Below are positions 11,843-23,253 of a stretch of 64,000 bases of DNA, one piece after another. The stretch spans positions 45,455,648 through 45,519,647 of the forward strand of contig CM038221.1 in assembly GCA_021442155.1 (NCBI GenBank), in the 5' to 3' direction. Each line of letters begins with the position of its first letter. Positions within the stretch are counted from its first letter, which is position 1. The notes below the pieces were generated by a model. It ran no database searches, had not been told where the DNA came from, and saw nothing but the letters and a program-made list of their open reading frames with translations. The position numbers and the translations under genes are program-made. This DNA is from Cymbidium sinense (Eukaryota > Streptophyta > Magnoliopsida > Asparagales > Orchidaceae).

Positions 11843-11985
11843 AGGCCTTCAATCACCTGTATAAAAGCAAATACAGGATATTTCATACACATTCAAGCCT
11901 TTTTTTTGTTTAAGTTTAAAATTCAGCCTAAATTTCAATAGCATTTTGGCATAGGGGTGTCACATATAACAGGTTTGGGGCTTTC

Positions 11986-12070
11986 CTGTCACACCCTGAT
12001 GAGCGTGACGGTCGGTGTTTTAAAATACCTCAACTGATTTTCATTTTATGACAGCTTGATGAGCATGACG
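11986..12070 (-). repeat. Second, decayed hairpin pair in the 3' LTR of A
   Basis: This repeats the 11757-11842 module 229 bp away. Hairpin 3 (CTGTCACAC at 11986-11994, GCGTGACGG at 12003-12011) keeps 8 of 9 pairs counting one wobble. Hairpin 4 (around 12048-12070) keeps the GATGAGCATGACG arm, but its partner arm is disrupted. Confidence 0.6.
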
Positions 12071-12100
12071 AGATCTTCAAACCTACATAAAGAAGCAAAC

Positions 12101-12110
12101 ACATATATAC
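12101..12110 (-). promoter_or_regulatory. TATA-like motif of element A 3' LTR
   Basis: The minus strand reads GTATATATGT, followed by sequence shared with the other LTR (27521-27530). A closely similar GTATATATGTGTG occurs in LTR B at 52299. Conservation in all three LTRs makes it the best candidate for the LTR core promoter. Confidence 0.45.
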
Positions 12111-12255
12111 ATCCCATACACCTTCATACATTTCTATACATTCACAATTAACAACCATGCTAAATTTGCATGCCAATAGGATTGATTTGCATCTGAGCGA
12201 TAATAACATTGAATCCAATTTTTGTATTAACATAAGGAAAGGGACATAAGAGTAA

Positions 12256-12479
12256 GGCTTCGTTTGGGAGAGCTTTTTTTAGTGCGTTTTGCTTTTGAGA
12301 GCTTGAATTTTTAATTTTGATACCCGTTTGAATAGTGTGCTTTTTGAAACTGAGTTTTAGCTCCATCTCACTGAAAACTCCGTTTTAGCCCTTTTCAAAA
12401 AGCCAAAGACAAATAGCTTTTCAGGGAGCACTTTTAAACGAGCTTTTCAGGAATCCAAAAAGCTTAGCCAAACGGAGCC
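12256..12479. mobile_element. Tourist-like MITE inserted in the 3' LTR of A
   Basis: The element is 224 bp with terminal inverted repeats GGCTTCGTTTGGG (left) and GGCTCCGTTTGGC (right end read in reverse). It is flanked by TAA on both sides (12253-12255, 12480-12482). The other LTR reads 'aagagTAAaatcaaagg' at the matching place (about 27678) with a single TAA and no insert, proving the insertion and its 3-bp target duplication. A TAA duplication is characteristic of PIF/Harbinger elements; superfamily assignment is by that criterion only. No transposase is encoded. Confidence 0.92.
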
Positions 12480-14213
12480 TAAAACCAAAGGAAGGAAATT
12501 TTGATTTTGTTATAGTGCAGAACCTGTAGCAATGTCGGATGAGAAAGGTTTGATACGGGATTTAGGAGCCTCGGCCTACTGGTCTTGTGCTAACCAAAGA
12601 TGAGCGGAGGAATGGATTTTGATTTGGAGGATTAAGGCTGGATGAGATTTTGGAGGAACCAATTTCTATGAAAGGTGAAGAAAATCTAAAGAAAGCCTCT
12701 CCAATCAGATGGCCAGAGGAAAGAGGAAGGCTGGCTATGATTCATCCTAGACGAGAATATGGCTCTCGGCAAACAACACAGAGAGTAAGAGAGAAGGAAG
12801 AAATCAGAATGGGGGAAGAGAAGGCTATCGGTTTGAGGGAGACAGAAGCGAATGCTTGCTGATCGAGAATCTGCGAGCGGATGAGGGGGTCATCAATTGG
12901 ATGGGAGACTGAGCATTCAGTTTTAAGGGAAATCAGAAGAGCAAAGGGGCCAAGAGGAGAGATAAATGATGGGAAGAAAACAAAGGCAGGAAGGGGAGGG
13001 CAGGGAAGGAATGGAATTGGAAGCTGTAACGAGAGAAAAGGGCCTTCATTTGCTGTGATTTTCTTTTTGTGACTTGCAATTTTGGAGGAATATCGAAGGG
13101 AACGGTTTTGGCTTTAGGAGATGGAACCAGAGGTGGGATCGGTTGAGTGAGGGGGGTTCATTTTTTTTGGAGGACGAACGAGCGGAAGCAAATGTCGTTT
13201 CCTTACGGTTGAGGGAAGAGATGGAGCCGAGAGGGGGGAACGAATGCTCGTGCGCATGTGGTTGAAGGAGACAAAGCTGAGGGAACGGTTATGGGAGATA
13301 GATCGAAGAGATCACGAGCAGGATCTTGTGGCTCGTGTTTCTTTGTGATTGAGGGGAAGAGTGAGTCATCAAATCCCAACAAATATGATTCGTGCATGAA
13401 GTGAGCCATGTTTGTTGAAAACTGCTTAACCTTTTGGGCTGGCCATGGAACTTGGACCACTTCAATTGTATGATGCCATGTTTCAAACATGCTAAATTAT
13501 GAGATCAATTGATTTGTTAGGATTGACTTGTCGGATGGATGAGAGTTATTACACCATCTACTCTCTGCTTTCAATGGCTTTACTAAAGATCTCTTTCTCT
13601 TATGTCATTATAGATTTGAGTTTTCTCTGACCCTAGCTTCTTGCTTACTCAGGTTTGATGGAGGAATTAGTTTGTTTATTTTGAGATTTGAAATTTCTTC
13701 TGTTCTAGCTTTAAGCTTGATAGACTTGATGAAGGATTGACCTGATTTGTCCATATTGACTTGTTAGAAAGTATATGTACGCCCTAAATCATGTGCTTGT
13801 TGCTTTGACGAACTCGTTGAAGGGTGCATATAGATGACCTAGCATTTCAGCTCATATTAGATCAATGTTGAGTTATCAGTCTAGCAATGTGTGCTTTAAC
13901 AAACTGAATAACTAAGGAATTCCTTTAGTTCGTCCAACGGTATTAAATAAACTATGGAATTGCTTCATTGATCTTGTGATTTTTGCTTTGATGAACTTGA
14001 TGAGGAGATTAGCTTTAATCTATGTTTTGTGCTTGATCAGATCATTTAAGAATAAATTGAAATATCACCCTGCAGGCAATATAAAGATTAACTTGAGGCA
14101 GCTCTGAATTGAGAGTTTTCTCAGATTATCTTGATCTATTGATCAGGTAGAAAGATATCTTAGATTATGATTGCTTGTTGGATCTGGTTTGAGATTGAAC
14201 ATCTATCATCATT

Positions 14214-14533
14214 GGACTGACGAGCAGAGGCTCTTTTACTGCGGCCTTTTCTTACTGCTTGTTAAGTGAGGAGAGCATCAACAACTCATCCATTTATATG
14301 CTTATTGAGTTCAACCTTTAGAACCTACTCGAGTCTTTGACTTAAGCGGTGATGGGTTGGTGATTTGTCCATCGGACTAACGAACGGGGGCTTTTTCACT
14401 GCAGCCTTTTCTTACGACTTGTTAAGTGAGGAGAGTGTCAACAACTTGGTCATTTATGGGCTTACTGAGTTTGATCATTAAAAACCATCCATCTCCTTGA
14501 CTTTAAGATGTAGAGGTTGATATTTTTTTTACT
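14214..14533. repeat. 160-bp tandem duplication
   Basis: 'ggactgacgagcagaggct' at 14214 and 'ggactaacgaacgggggct' at 14374 begin two diverged copies that both continue through 'ccttttcttac' and 'cttgttaagtgaggagag'. The second copy runs to about 14533. Confidence 0.75.
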
Positions 14534-14756
14534 TAATTAATTGAAGCTTCTGAAATTAGGAGTTCTTCTAACTTGCTCTTCAGAATTTGACAAATCTGGG
14601 AGATAAATTTTTTAAATTTGGGGCAGTCTATTCATGTGTAGAAATAGATTTATTTTGTTCTTTGTAAGAGCCTGCAACATTAATAAAATCAATTATGGAT
14701 ATATTTGAGGATCTCGGTATAAAGCTCAATGTCAACATGAATATATATACAAGAAG

Positions 14757-15256
14757 GCCCCATGTTTCACAGGAGGAGATTGAACAACCTTGATCTTAAA
14801 AAGGGGCTCATGTCTAACAGGAGGATTGCAGATTAGCTCAGAAATGTACCACAGAGTTAGAACTTCTTTAATATAAATAAGCATAGCTCATTCTAATCAT
14901 CATGCATATTTATCTGAGGATCTCGGCTTAAAGCAGATGTTGACTTAAATAAATATATAAAAAATACCTCTTGTCTTGCAGGGGAAATTCTAAAGCACTT
15001 CGAAAGAGCTCTAAAATAATTTAAAAAAATATTAATATTTAAGTGGATATATTTGATCTTAAGAAGGTTTTAACATGAAATATTGATTTCATTTGTGTAT
15101 AGAGATCTAAAAAATGCCCCCTATGTAACAGGGGAATTTTCAGAATATAAAAAAAATTTATCTTAAGTAAGTATATTTATTTAGAGATCTTGGCATAAAG
15201 CATGATGGCAACCTACATAGATATACTAAAAATAATTTCCCCTATCTTGCACAGGG
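14757..15256. repeat. Five spaced C-run/G-run hairpin units (element A)
   Basis: Variants of CCCCTATGTAACAGGGG occur at about 14757-14776, 14803-14824, 14966-14984, 15116-15134 and 15238-15256. Each pairs a C-run with a G-run across an 8-10 base loop. Several are preceded by a shared 'gatctcggcataaagc...atatatac' module. The same kind of unit recurs after integrase in element B (63555-63845), so it belongs to the family. Confidence 0.7.
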
Positions 15257-15339
15257 ATTTCTATTATACCTCGAGAATATATTTATTATATATAATATAT
15301 TTTCAAGTATTGACTATTAATTGGCGGCATTGGTCTTTT

Positions 15340-16420
15340 GCCATTCAAGTCAATAAGTTGGTATGTCCCTCCTTGATACACTTTCTCAATGACAAAAGGG
15401 CCCTCCCAATTAAGCTCAAATTTGCCATAAAATTTTGATTAGAAATAATTGGTCTTCTCAACACCAAGACCAATTCCTCATTTTGGAATGTTCGAGGCTA
15501 CACTGTATGATCAAAAGCCCTGGACATATTTGCTCGATAAACTTTCAGATTTTGATGAGCTTACAATCTAACTTCATCAAGCGTGTTAAGTTTTTCCATT
15601 ATTAAATGATCCTTTTGCTCTTTAGTTAGGTTGTATTGGATCGCTATTCGAAGTGATGGCAACTTAACTTCAAGCAGAAGAACCGCCTCAATTCCAAATA
15701 CCAATGAATAAGATGTGGATTTAGTCAGCATCTTATAGGTAGTTTGATAAGCCCATAATGCCTCTATCAGTTTGGTATGTCATTCTCTCTTATTTTTAGT
15801 GAGAATCTTCTTGAGCAGTTTAACTAATATTTTATTGAAGGATTCTACCAAATCATTTTCTCTTGAATTATATATTGAAGAATATCGTAAATCAATTTTG
15901 TGTCAATTAATGAATCTATAAACTTTCCATTTTTGAAAATTATATCATTCTCAAAAATTATTCAGCACAGTACTCTAAATTTATAGACCACATTATGTGT
16001 AAAGAAGTTATTCACTCAATCAATAGTAACTTCTTTAAATGGGCTAACTTCAGTCTACTTAGAGAAATAATTAGTCGCTACTAGGATGAAGTAGTGTCCA
16101 GTTGATGACGGTGGATCAATTGGTCTAATTACATCTATGCCCCAACATTCAAATGGTCAGGTTTCTATTATTGGGTATAATTGATTTGGAGGTTGGTGGA
16201 TTATATTCACATATTCTTGACATTCATGGCACCTCTTGGTATGATTGATACGGTCTCTCACCATAGATGGCCAATAATATCCCATCTTTTTGATCTTTAC
16301 TGTCATCTTGGGACCTGACTGATGTACACCACAAAGTCCTTCATGAACTTCAACCATTACTTGACTAGCTTCATCTATATTTAGACATCGTGTCCATATT
16401 TGTTCAAAGGATCTATCATA
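15340..16420 (-). pseudogene. Element A integrase relic
   Basis: The zinc-binding N-terminal domain is open at 16157-16357 on the minus strand. It shows the HHCC pattern: two His in VHEGLCGVHQSG and two Cys in KRCHECQ, with the usual MGYYWPSM between. Downstream, CWGIDVIRPID marks the start of the catalytic core, and FELNWEGPF (about 15395-15425) is the C-terminal GPF/Y module. Stops interrupt the core, so no active integrase can be made. Its place after RNase H identifies the element as Ty3/gypsy. Confidence 0.85.
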
Positions 16421-16789
16421 TAAAGTATTATTGAAGAAATCATAGCAAAATATTCTCTTCTCGATTTGAGCTGTCAGTGATTTAGTATTTGGTGATTTGC
16501 CTTCTTTAAAGTAGTTGATGAAGGGACGCCTCCAATCATGTGGCTCCTCTACAATAAAGGCTTCCCACTTGTTTTCTAAAGTAATGTCATACTTAGTTAT
16601 TCTTAGTATAACTCCTTGTTGATTTTGTTAACAATGAGGAGCAACCTGAGTCACATTCTGTTGAGTCGAATTTGATAACCCCTCTACCTGTGGGGATTGA
16701 TACATTACTGGCTCTAGAACTCATCGAGTAAATATCTCGATCATGACATAATCACCATTCATACTTATCATCTCATATGTTAATTTTTC

Positions 16790-17200
16790 TAAACAATCTA
16801 CTTCATTATTTTCAGATTGAGAGACTCGAGTTAATGTGACATTTGGTATTTGCTTTATAAGCTCAAAAACTCTCTTGTGAGAGAAAGCTAACTCAAGTTT
16901 GTTAATTTTATAGATTCCCAGTACTTGATTTATAATAAGCTAAGAATTACCAAAAATATGCAAGTTTTGAATGCCTATGAAAATAGCTTCTTTAAGACCT
17001 GCTATCAATGCTTCATACTCAGCTTTATTAATAGTTTTGGACTTGGTTAACCCATATGATCGTCTCATTATTCCTCTCTCTAGTGTTATGAAGATGATGT
17101 CGATTCCTGCTCTTACCATTGAGAAATTTAGAGGTTAGACTTGTTTGATCAATGAGGATCCATCAAAGTATATTTCTAAAATTTGTGATTTTTCTCTTTC
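16790..17200 (-). pseudogene. Element A RNase H relic
   Basis: The minus strand encodes AEYEALIAGLKEAIF at about 16975-17024 and NLHIFGNS followed by a stop, which match the YEAL and DS motifs of gypsy RNase H (the last catalytic Asp region reads GNS here instead of GDS). It lies between RT and integrase as expected. Stops break the frame. Confidence 0.75.
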
Positions 17201-17699
17201 ATGGATGAGCATAATTTGCTCATCAAACAAATCATCATTAAGAGAAGAGTCTGCAGGGATGGGATGTGTAGCAAGAAAATATGCTAAGATTTGCCCCTTT
17301 ACTTCTTTCTGTGGAATGTATGTGATATCAAATTATAAAAGCAATACTGCCTATCTCGCCAAGCAACCTATTAATGTTGGTCTTGTCGTCAAGTACTGTA
17401 ACGGATCGATTCTTGAGATGAGGGTAATGTTATGAGATAATATATAATGATGAAGCTTTTGGACTTCAAAGATCAATACCAAATAGTACTTTTCTATTAG
17501 AGAGTATCTCATTTCTACTCCTATCAACCTCTGACTGATATAATAAAGAGCATTCTCTTTATTTCTTTATTGTGTTATGCCAATAATGCCCCGAGGGACT
17601 CTTCTAATCCAACTATGTATAGAATGAGGGGCTTCCCAGGAGTAAGCGTTGTAAGGATTGGTGGATTCAATAGTATCTTTTAATGCTATCGAAGGCTTC

Positions 17700-18600
17700 T
17701 TAGCACTTCTTGTCCCATTTGAATGGTGCATTCTTCTTCATCAACTTTGTAAATGGTTGACAGCATTCTGATAGCTTTGATATAAATCGCAGTATGAATG
17801 CAAGCTGTCCTTGTAAAGAACGAAGCTGATGCAAACTCTTCGACGGAGGCATCTCCACAATTTCTTTGATTTTAGTAGGGTCGATCTCAAATTCTCGGTG
17901 ATGTACAATGTACCCAAGAAATTTTTCAAGGGATACCCCGAATGCACATTTTAGAGGATTCATCTTGAGATCATATTTTTTTTATTCTCTCTAATACAAT
18001 TCTCAAGTCTTCAAAATAATTTTCATGATTTAAGCTCTTTACCACCAAATCATCAACATAACACTCTACTTTCTGGTGAATCAGCTCATCAAAAATACGC
18101 AGCATGGCTCTTTGGTATGTAGCTCCAGCATTCTTCAAACCAAAAAGCGTGACTGTGTAGCAATAAATGCCAATAGGTGTTCTGAATGATGTATATTTCT
18201 CATCTTCAAGAGTCATATTGAATTGATTGTATTTCGATGATCCATCCATGAATGAGAACATGTCATAATTGGAAGTATTGTCCACTAGTAGTTCTGATAT
18301 TGGAAGTAAAAAAGTCATCTTTTGAGCAAGCCTTATTTAGGTCCTGAAAGTCAATGCAAACATAGAATTGGAATCTTCTTTCTAACTGGGACAATGTTGG
18401 CTATCCAATCTACATACTTCTCCTCCTAGATGAAGCCAGCTTTGATCATCTTCTTAGTTTTTGTAATTACCTGATCTTCAATCTCCAATCTTATTCATCT
18501 CAGAGCTTGCTTAACAAGCGTCGCATCTGGTTTAATGGCAAGTTTATGAATTGTTATATCAAGGGATAAGCCTGGCATTTCAGAATATGTCTAGGCAAAG
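17700..18600 (-). pseudogene. Element A reverse transcriptase relic
   Basis: Two adjoining minus-strand segments (17971-18318 and 17700-17963) encode the RT palm and thumb. MFSFMDGSSKYNQ carries the first catalytic Asp region, TPIGIYCYTVTLFGLKNAGATYQR follows, then YVDDLVVKS near 18050 with the catalytic Asp pair, then LKCAFGV...FLGYIV. Upstream (18320-18600) CFAWTYSEMPGL-type sequence is interrupted by stops. The two segments are separated by a break near 17967. Confidence 0.9.
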
Positions 18601-19885
18601 CAATCCCTGAATTCACAAAATAATATTTTTAGCTCTTCAACTTTCTCATCAGGTAGAAGGGCACTGATGAAAGTTGGACGGGGATCATCCTCAGCTCCTA
18701 GGTTGATTTCTTCAAGTTCATCTATAGTAGTTATTTGTCCACCATCTTCGTGTTCTTCAAGCACAAGCTTAGCTTCTACTTCTTTATCATTTGTAAGAAG
18801 AATTTCATGAAGATCATCTTTTTCATCACTATTAGTTTCGATCTCAACTTCTATTATATTATAATAAACTTATTTTGATAAGATTTGTGGATGAACCCAA
18901 GATATTTAATGATAAACTAATCACTTCTCGTGATGCTTGAGGACTTCTTTGGCTCCATATCCTGTTAAAAATTTGAGTACTATATTTAGTAGTTCCAATA
19001 TGAATTCCAAACTTATGCATCATTCTTCACAATTTTTATGGATAGTATATTCGTATTCTTATTGCCACTATCTCATCAGAATTTTTATGTTGAGTAGGCC
19101 GATCAAAATTATGAGGCTGAGACTCTTCAAATTTCTAAAATAGAATTCATGTTCTGCCACTCTCACTCAATGGCGGGACATAGAATGTTATCAATTCTTC
19201 AATGTTATGGACCTCCAATGGAGTGATTTCTTTGAAGTACTGCTGAGGGATGGGTATAATTTTAAAGGAGTCCTCTGACACTGCCAAATAAGCTATCCTT
19301 CTTGATGTGGCCATCTGAACCCTATTTCCATAAGTAAGTTCAAAATCATAGTCTGAATCGGAATCACTTATTTCATACTTTGCCTTTCTTGAAAGTTTAT
19401 AAGTTCTCTTAGGTTTGACAGAAATATTTTCTTCTTTTTGTGTGTCACTTCCCAAATGAGAAACTTATCTTCTTGATTTAGGTGTAGAGTTAAGTGCTTT
19501 AGGAAGAGTCAACATTGCATTCTTTCTTCCTTTTTTACTTCGACTCTTTCACCTTATGAGGTAGCTTTTTAGTCCCTGAAGTGGATGCTATGGCCTCACA
19601 ATGTTCTATTAGTTTAGGCTCTTTAGGGATGAAATATTTTGCATCTTCATAAATCTTTGCTTTATAGATGGAGAATGGTTATAGGTTGCCAGGAATTCTA
19701 AACTCTTCTCCATCTTTTAGGTACTTCATACACTAATGCATAGTTGATGGGACCATGCTATACTCATGCAGCCACGGCTGACCCAAGAGAGCTCTAAATG
19801 ATGTATCAATATCGATTACATGAAACTTGGCTTCTGTATACAAATCTTGAAACTTGAGTGGGAGAATAAAGGAACCCAGGATTTT
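18601..19885 (-). pseudogene. Element A protease-RT linker region
   Basis: A 102-codon open stretch (19147-19455) is acidic and Ser/Asp-rich (SDSDSDYDFE). It matches sequence at 59640-59880 of element B, so it belongs to the polyprotein between protease and RT. No enzymatic motif is visible. Confidence 0.6.
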
Positions 19886-20143
19886 CTACCCTTTCACATT
19901 GAAATCATGAACCATTGACTTATCCCTCCCAAGATGTTGGATATCAAGTGATAATCTTCTTAATGCTTTTAGACTCATAAGATTGATAGAATAACCTGGA
20001 TCAATCAATATTTGGTTGATCAAGATGACATCACTCTTTGTGGTAACATATAGAGGATGGTTGTAATCTGTTGTTCCCAACGTAAGATCTTCTTCAAAAA
20101 ATATGATTACTAGAAGATCTTGAGTTTGAAATGATTTAGTCAT
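19886..20143 (-). pseudogene. Element A retropepsin-like protease relic
   Basis: The open stretch contains ILIDPGYSINLMSLKAL, with the active-site triad as D-P-G instead of D-S-G or D-T-G, followed by a hydrophobic strand. The equivalent site in element B also reads D-P-G before a frameshift, so Pro is the family state and not a random hit here. The surrounding polyprotein is broken. Confidence 0.75.
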
Positions 20144-20234
20144 ACATTTTTCAGCAAACTAATCTTTATAACTCTCCAGATCTTTGAGGGTCTGTATCAA
20201 AATTTCTCAGAGGTCTTTTAACTTCAAGAGAGCC

Positions 20235-20561
20235 TCAAACACACTTAATTATGTAGAGATATTTTAGATGTGATAGAATATTATAATCTATCTTTTCACT
20301 TGATCTAGGCTTTATTTTAGGAATCTTGGGAATGATATCTTCATTGACTTCAATTTGTTTGACTTTGTCTTTATTTGAATTTCCCTTATTTGATGATGGT
20401 GGTAAGACTTTACCACTTCTCAATTGAACTTTAATCACTTTGTCTTGATCAAATTTCTCTGAAGAAGTAGTTTCTTCAAATTCACTTCTTATTCTGGAGG
20501 ATTGACCAAAAGAGCTAGACTCATTTTTCAACTTCATACATTTTATACATGATGATATCAA
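20235..20561 (-). pseudogene. Element A gag-protease linker
   Basis: The sequence is charged, with KVIKVQLRSGKVLPPSS and VNEDIIPKIPKIKPRSSEKIDYNILSHL. The same peptide order occurs at 58567-58845 in element B. It is part of the gag-pol polyprotein, with no catalytic motif. Confidence 0.6.
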
Positions 20562-21150
20562 TGAGTTAGACTCTTCTCCATCGAAAAAACATAAATCTTC
20601 ATCTGAATTGTAATCATTTTATTGAGTCACTAGACAAAATTTAGATGTTAACTCCTCAAACTCTTCTTTCTTTTTTGAGAAGAATTTTGATAGGTTGGTC
20701 AATTCTGTCTGACTACCATTGTCATTTTGGAGTGAATTGTGCTAGAGAACATCCGACATTATATAAATAATTCGGCATGTCTCTACTAGACAAGATTCAC
20801 AATTATCTTCTTCAGCCAATTCAATAATATGATGTTTAGGCTTAAATTCTACAAGCCTAAATGGTTGTCTTGTTGGCTAGTGATACTCCTCTAAATTGTT
20901 AATAATCTTTTAAGTTATAGTCTTCTTCTTGCTTTCTTTTTCTTAACTGGCTTCTTTGACTTATGAGGCATATGTTTAGTAGGCTGCTCATCATGCTGTG
21001 ATGAAGTAGCCTTATCAAAATTTTACTGAGAAGTTAAAATGCTTGGTTTAGGCATTTATTTTAAGTCCAATATAGGATCAAGTGGTGATTTTCACTTAAC
21101 ACTAGGGACATCTTTTAGCTGCTTCAACATTTTCATGGTCTTCTTAGAGA

Positions 21151-22430
21151 CTATTGTTTCCCATTATTCAATCTAAAATGGGTTTTCTTTTTTTTTTTTT
21201 TAATGGATGATATGAAAGAGGACGTAATCATCCTTGTATACTCTCTTTTCGGGTTAACTAGAATAATATCAAATAATGTAAGTTTACCCCATCGATACTT
21301 CCTTTCTAGCCAATCTTTGAAGACATAAAAATCTTCAATAGGATGGCTGATCATCCAATGATAGGGACAGTAATTTTGATTATTGACTTGATCAGCTTTT
21401 TCAGGCTTTTTAATTTCTTGTAATTGTAAACCAACTTTGACTGCTTGTTAAAACAATTTAGTCACACTGTCCATTCTAAAAAATATTCTTTGTTCATCTT
21501 TTCCTTAAGAGATGACTGCATATGCTCATCATCTCTTGTCACTTGTTTTGGATGCTCTCCATCACCTAGTAAAGTCCGAGGTTTATCATTGCCTCCCAAT
21601 ACCAATTTTGGTTATGGATTAGGATGCACGAGCTTCTTTCCCTTATCACCATTGACATTGGCTGCTTTCCTTTATCAATACTATAGATTGCTCATTTTTT
21701 ACCACTTGAGCTATAGGAAATGGCATGAGTTTCGTTTCTTCTTGAGTTTGAAAGCATATTATTCCTTGATTTATATGTATATATTTTAGACTTAGGGCGA
21801 TTTAACTTTTCAAATTTGGCCACCCTATCAAGCAAGTCCTGGAATGTTGTAATTGACATCATACATAAAAATGGTGTCATTTTATCATCAACATGCTCAT
21901 TAACAGTTGGATTGCATGTTCTTCCTCTAATTTTTGTTCACATTTCATGCTTAGGTTACGCCAACGAGTTACGAATTTTATCACTGACTCATCTTTTCTC
22001 TTTTTTAACAAGGCAAGGTCAGCAATCATTATTTTCTTGGTTGCATTAACGAACCTTTTCACGAACATTGTCTCTAGCTCAGCAAAAGTTTTGATTGAAT
22101 CATTTGGCATTTCTATGTACCACTCGAAAGCAGTTGAGGTCGGACTACTGACGAATTGGCAAAAAAGCAGTGCATCATATCCTCTTGTATTACCACAAGT
22201 AGTCTTGAATTAGGCTAGATGTTGCTTTGGATTACCATGTCCACTAAAAATATTAAATTTTAGTATTGAGTAATATTTCGTGTATGGCACTTGATCAAAT
22301 TCAATTGAGTAAGGGCGACCCTTACTCACCAACTTTTCAATCTGCTCTGAAACTATAACTTCTTTTATCTTTTCATTAATTATTATTTCTAATTGAATAG
22401 TTGTTACTATTCTCAGTGTATTGGCCACAG
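21151..22430 (-). pseudogene. Element A gag core relic
   Basis: Segments in consecutive frames give KFNIFSGHGNPKQHLA (22210-22428), FAELETMFVKRF...LSMKCEQKLEEEHAIQLL (21877-22110, Retrotrans_gag-type capsid) and HPIEDFYVFKDWLERKYRWG (21151-21354), the C-terminal His/Cys-like motif region. At least two frameshifts or stops separate them. Element B carries the same blocks at 56645-57946. Confidence 0.85.
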
Positions 22431-22824
22431 TTTGAATTATAGGTTAAAGATCTAGTTGATCAATCTCACTTCTCCCTTCAGGTATAGCATGTACTTTAGG
22501 AGCTTGAGGTATCAAAGTGACTTGTGGTATAGAAGTTGTATTATTAGCTACCTGTTGATTAGCAGATGAAACAGGTGCTACATTTGATGTGATATTCTTC
22601 TACAATATATCCATCATGACATTCATTTGTACCATCATGTCGTTCATCTTGGTACCAAGCTATGAAATTTCCTTATCTTTGGCTTCCATTTGACGCTGCA
22701 TTTATCTTTGCCCTCTAGCTAGCATCATGGTGTCAATCAATATAGATTCTTCTTCTTCCTCTATTTTTTGTTATTATTGTGCTCCCTACTCATCTTCAGG
22801 GGAAGAACTTGACTGTCCTTCTCC

Positions 22825-23253
22825 TTACGCATTTGCAGGGACAGTTGTTGCTAGGGTTGAATGACTATGATGATTGTAAAAGTGTGTGTCAGGTTGATCA
22901 TTTTCTAGTTCAGTCATATAAACAACTTCAACTCCCATAACTTTCTTTTCATTTTGATCTTCTTCTTCTTCCTCTTCAGCAGAGATTGAAGATCTATCTT
23001 TTACTCTCTTTTGTGATGACTCTCCTTCGTAAGCATCAAATTTAGGTTCAAGCTCACTGGATTCATGTTGTTGATGATGCTGAGCAGAAAGTTCATCTAT
23101 ATGTCTCGTCATATAAATGACTTCTACTTCCATCGTGTCATGTTCATCGTCTTCTTCTTGTACATGATTTTTTTTATTAATGCTTCCAATGGATCTCAGG
23201 TTCATTATAAGGAATAGAGATTTCTTCCATTGGGGGACTGCAATCATAGTCAT
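22825..23253 (-). pseudogene. Element A N-terminal acidic gag segment
   Basis: 142 codons are open and rich in Glu, Asp and His. The motif MxVEV(V/I)YMT appears twice (MEVEVIYMT and MGVEVVYMT), suggesting an internal duplication. Element B has a decayed counterpart around 55990-56230. No known domain was recognised. Confidence 0.55.

Larger units (their letters stand above)
8943..13371 (-). mobile_element. Element A 3' LTR
   Basis: It aligns over its whole length with 24491-28567: the GAGCCCA terminus at 8943, the conserved R/U5-like block at 8960-9470, AT-rich middle sequence (9900-11650), hairpin region (11757-12070), TATA-like motif (12101-12110) and purine-rich end (12500-13371). It is 4429 bp including a 224-bp MITE not present in the other LTR. 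The sense-strand start is TGATGACTC at 13371. In one 200-bp stretch (12528-12730 versus 27718-27920) I counted roughly 17 differences by eye, indicating an old insertion. Confidence 0.9.
13372..15339 (-). mobile_element. Element A 3' non-coding region between integrase and 3' LTR
   Basis: No domain-coding sequence was recognised. It contains a 160-bp tandem duplication (14214-14533) and a series of C-run/G-run hairpins (14757-15256), listed separately. A polypurine tract should adjoin 13371; the minus-strand sequence there (ttgttgggatt) is a weak match. Confidence 0.6.

Noticed and set aside
16157..16357. Possible host zinc-finger gene (HHCC motif)
   Set aside because: The HHCC pattern with MGYYWPSM and flanking catalytic-core and GPF motifs is that of retrotransposon integrase, in order with RT and RNase H.
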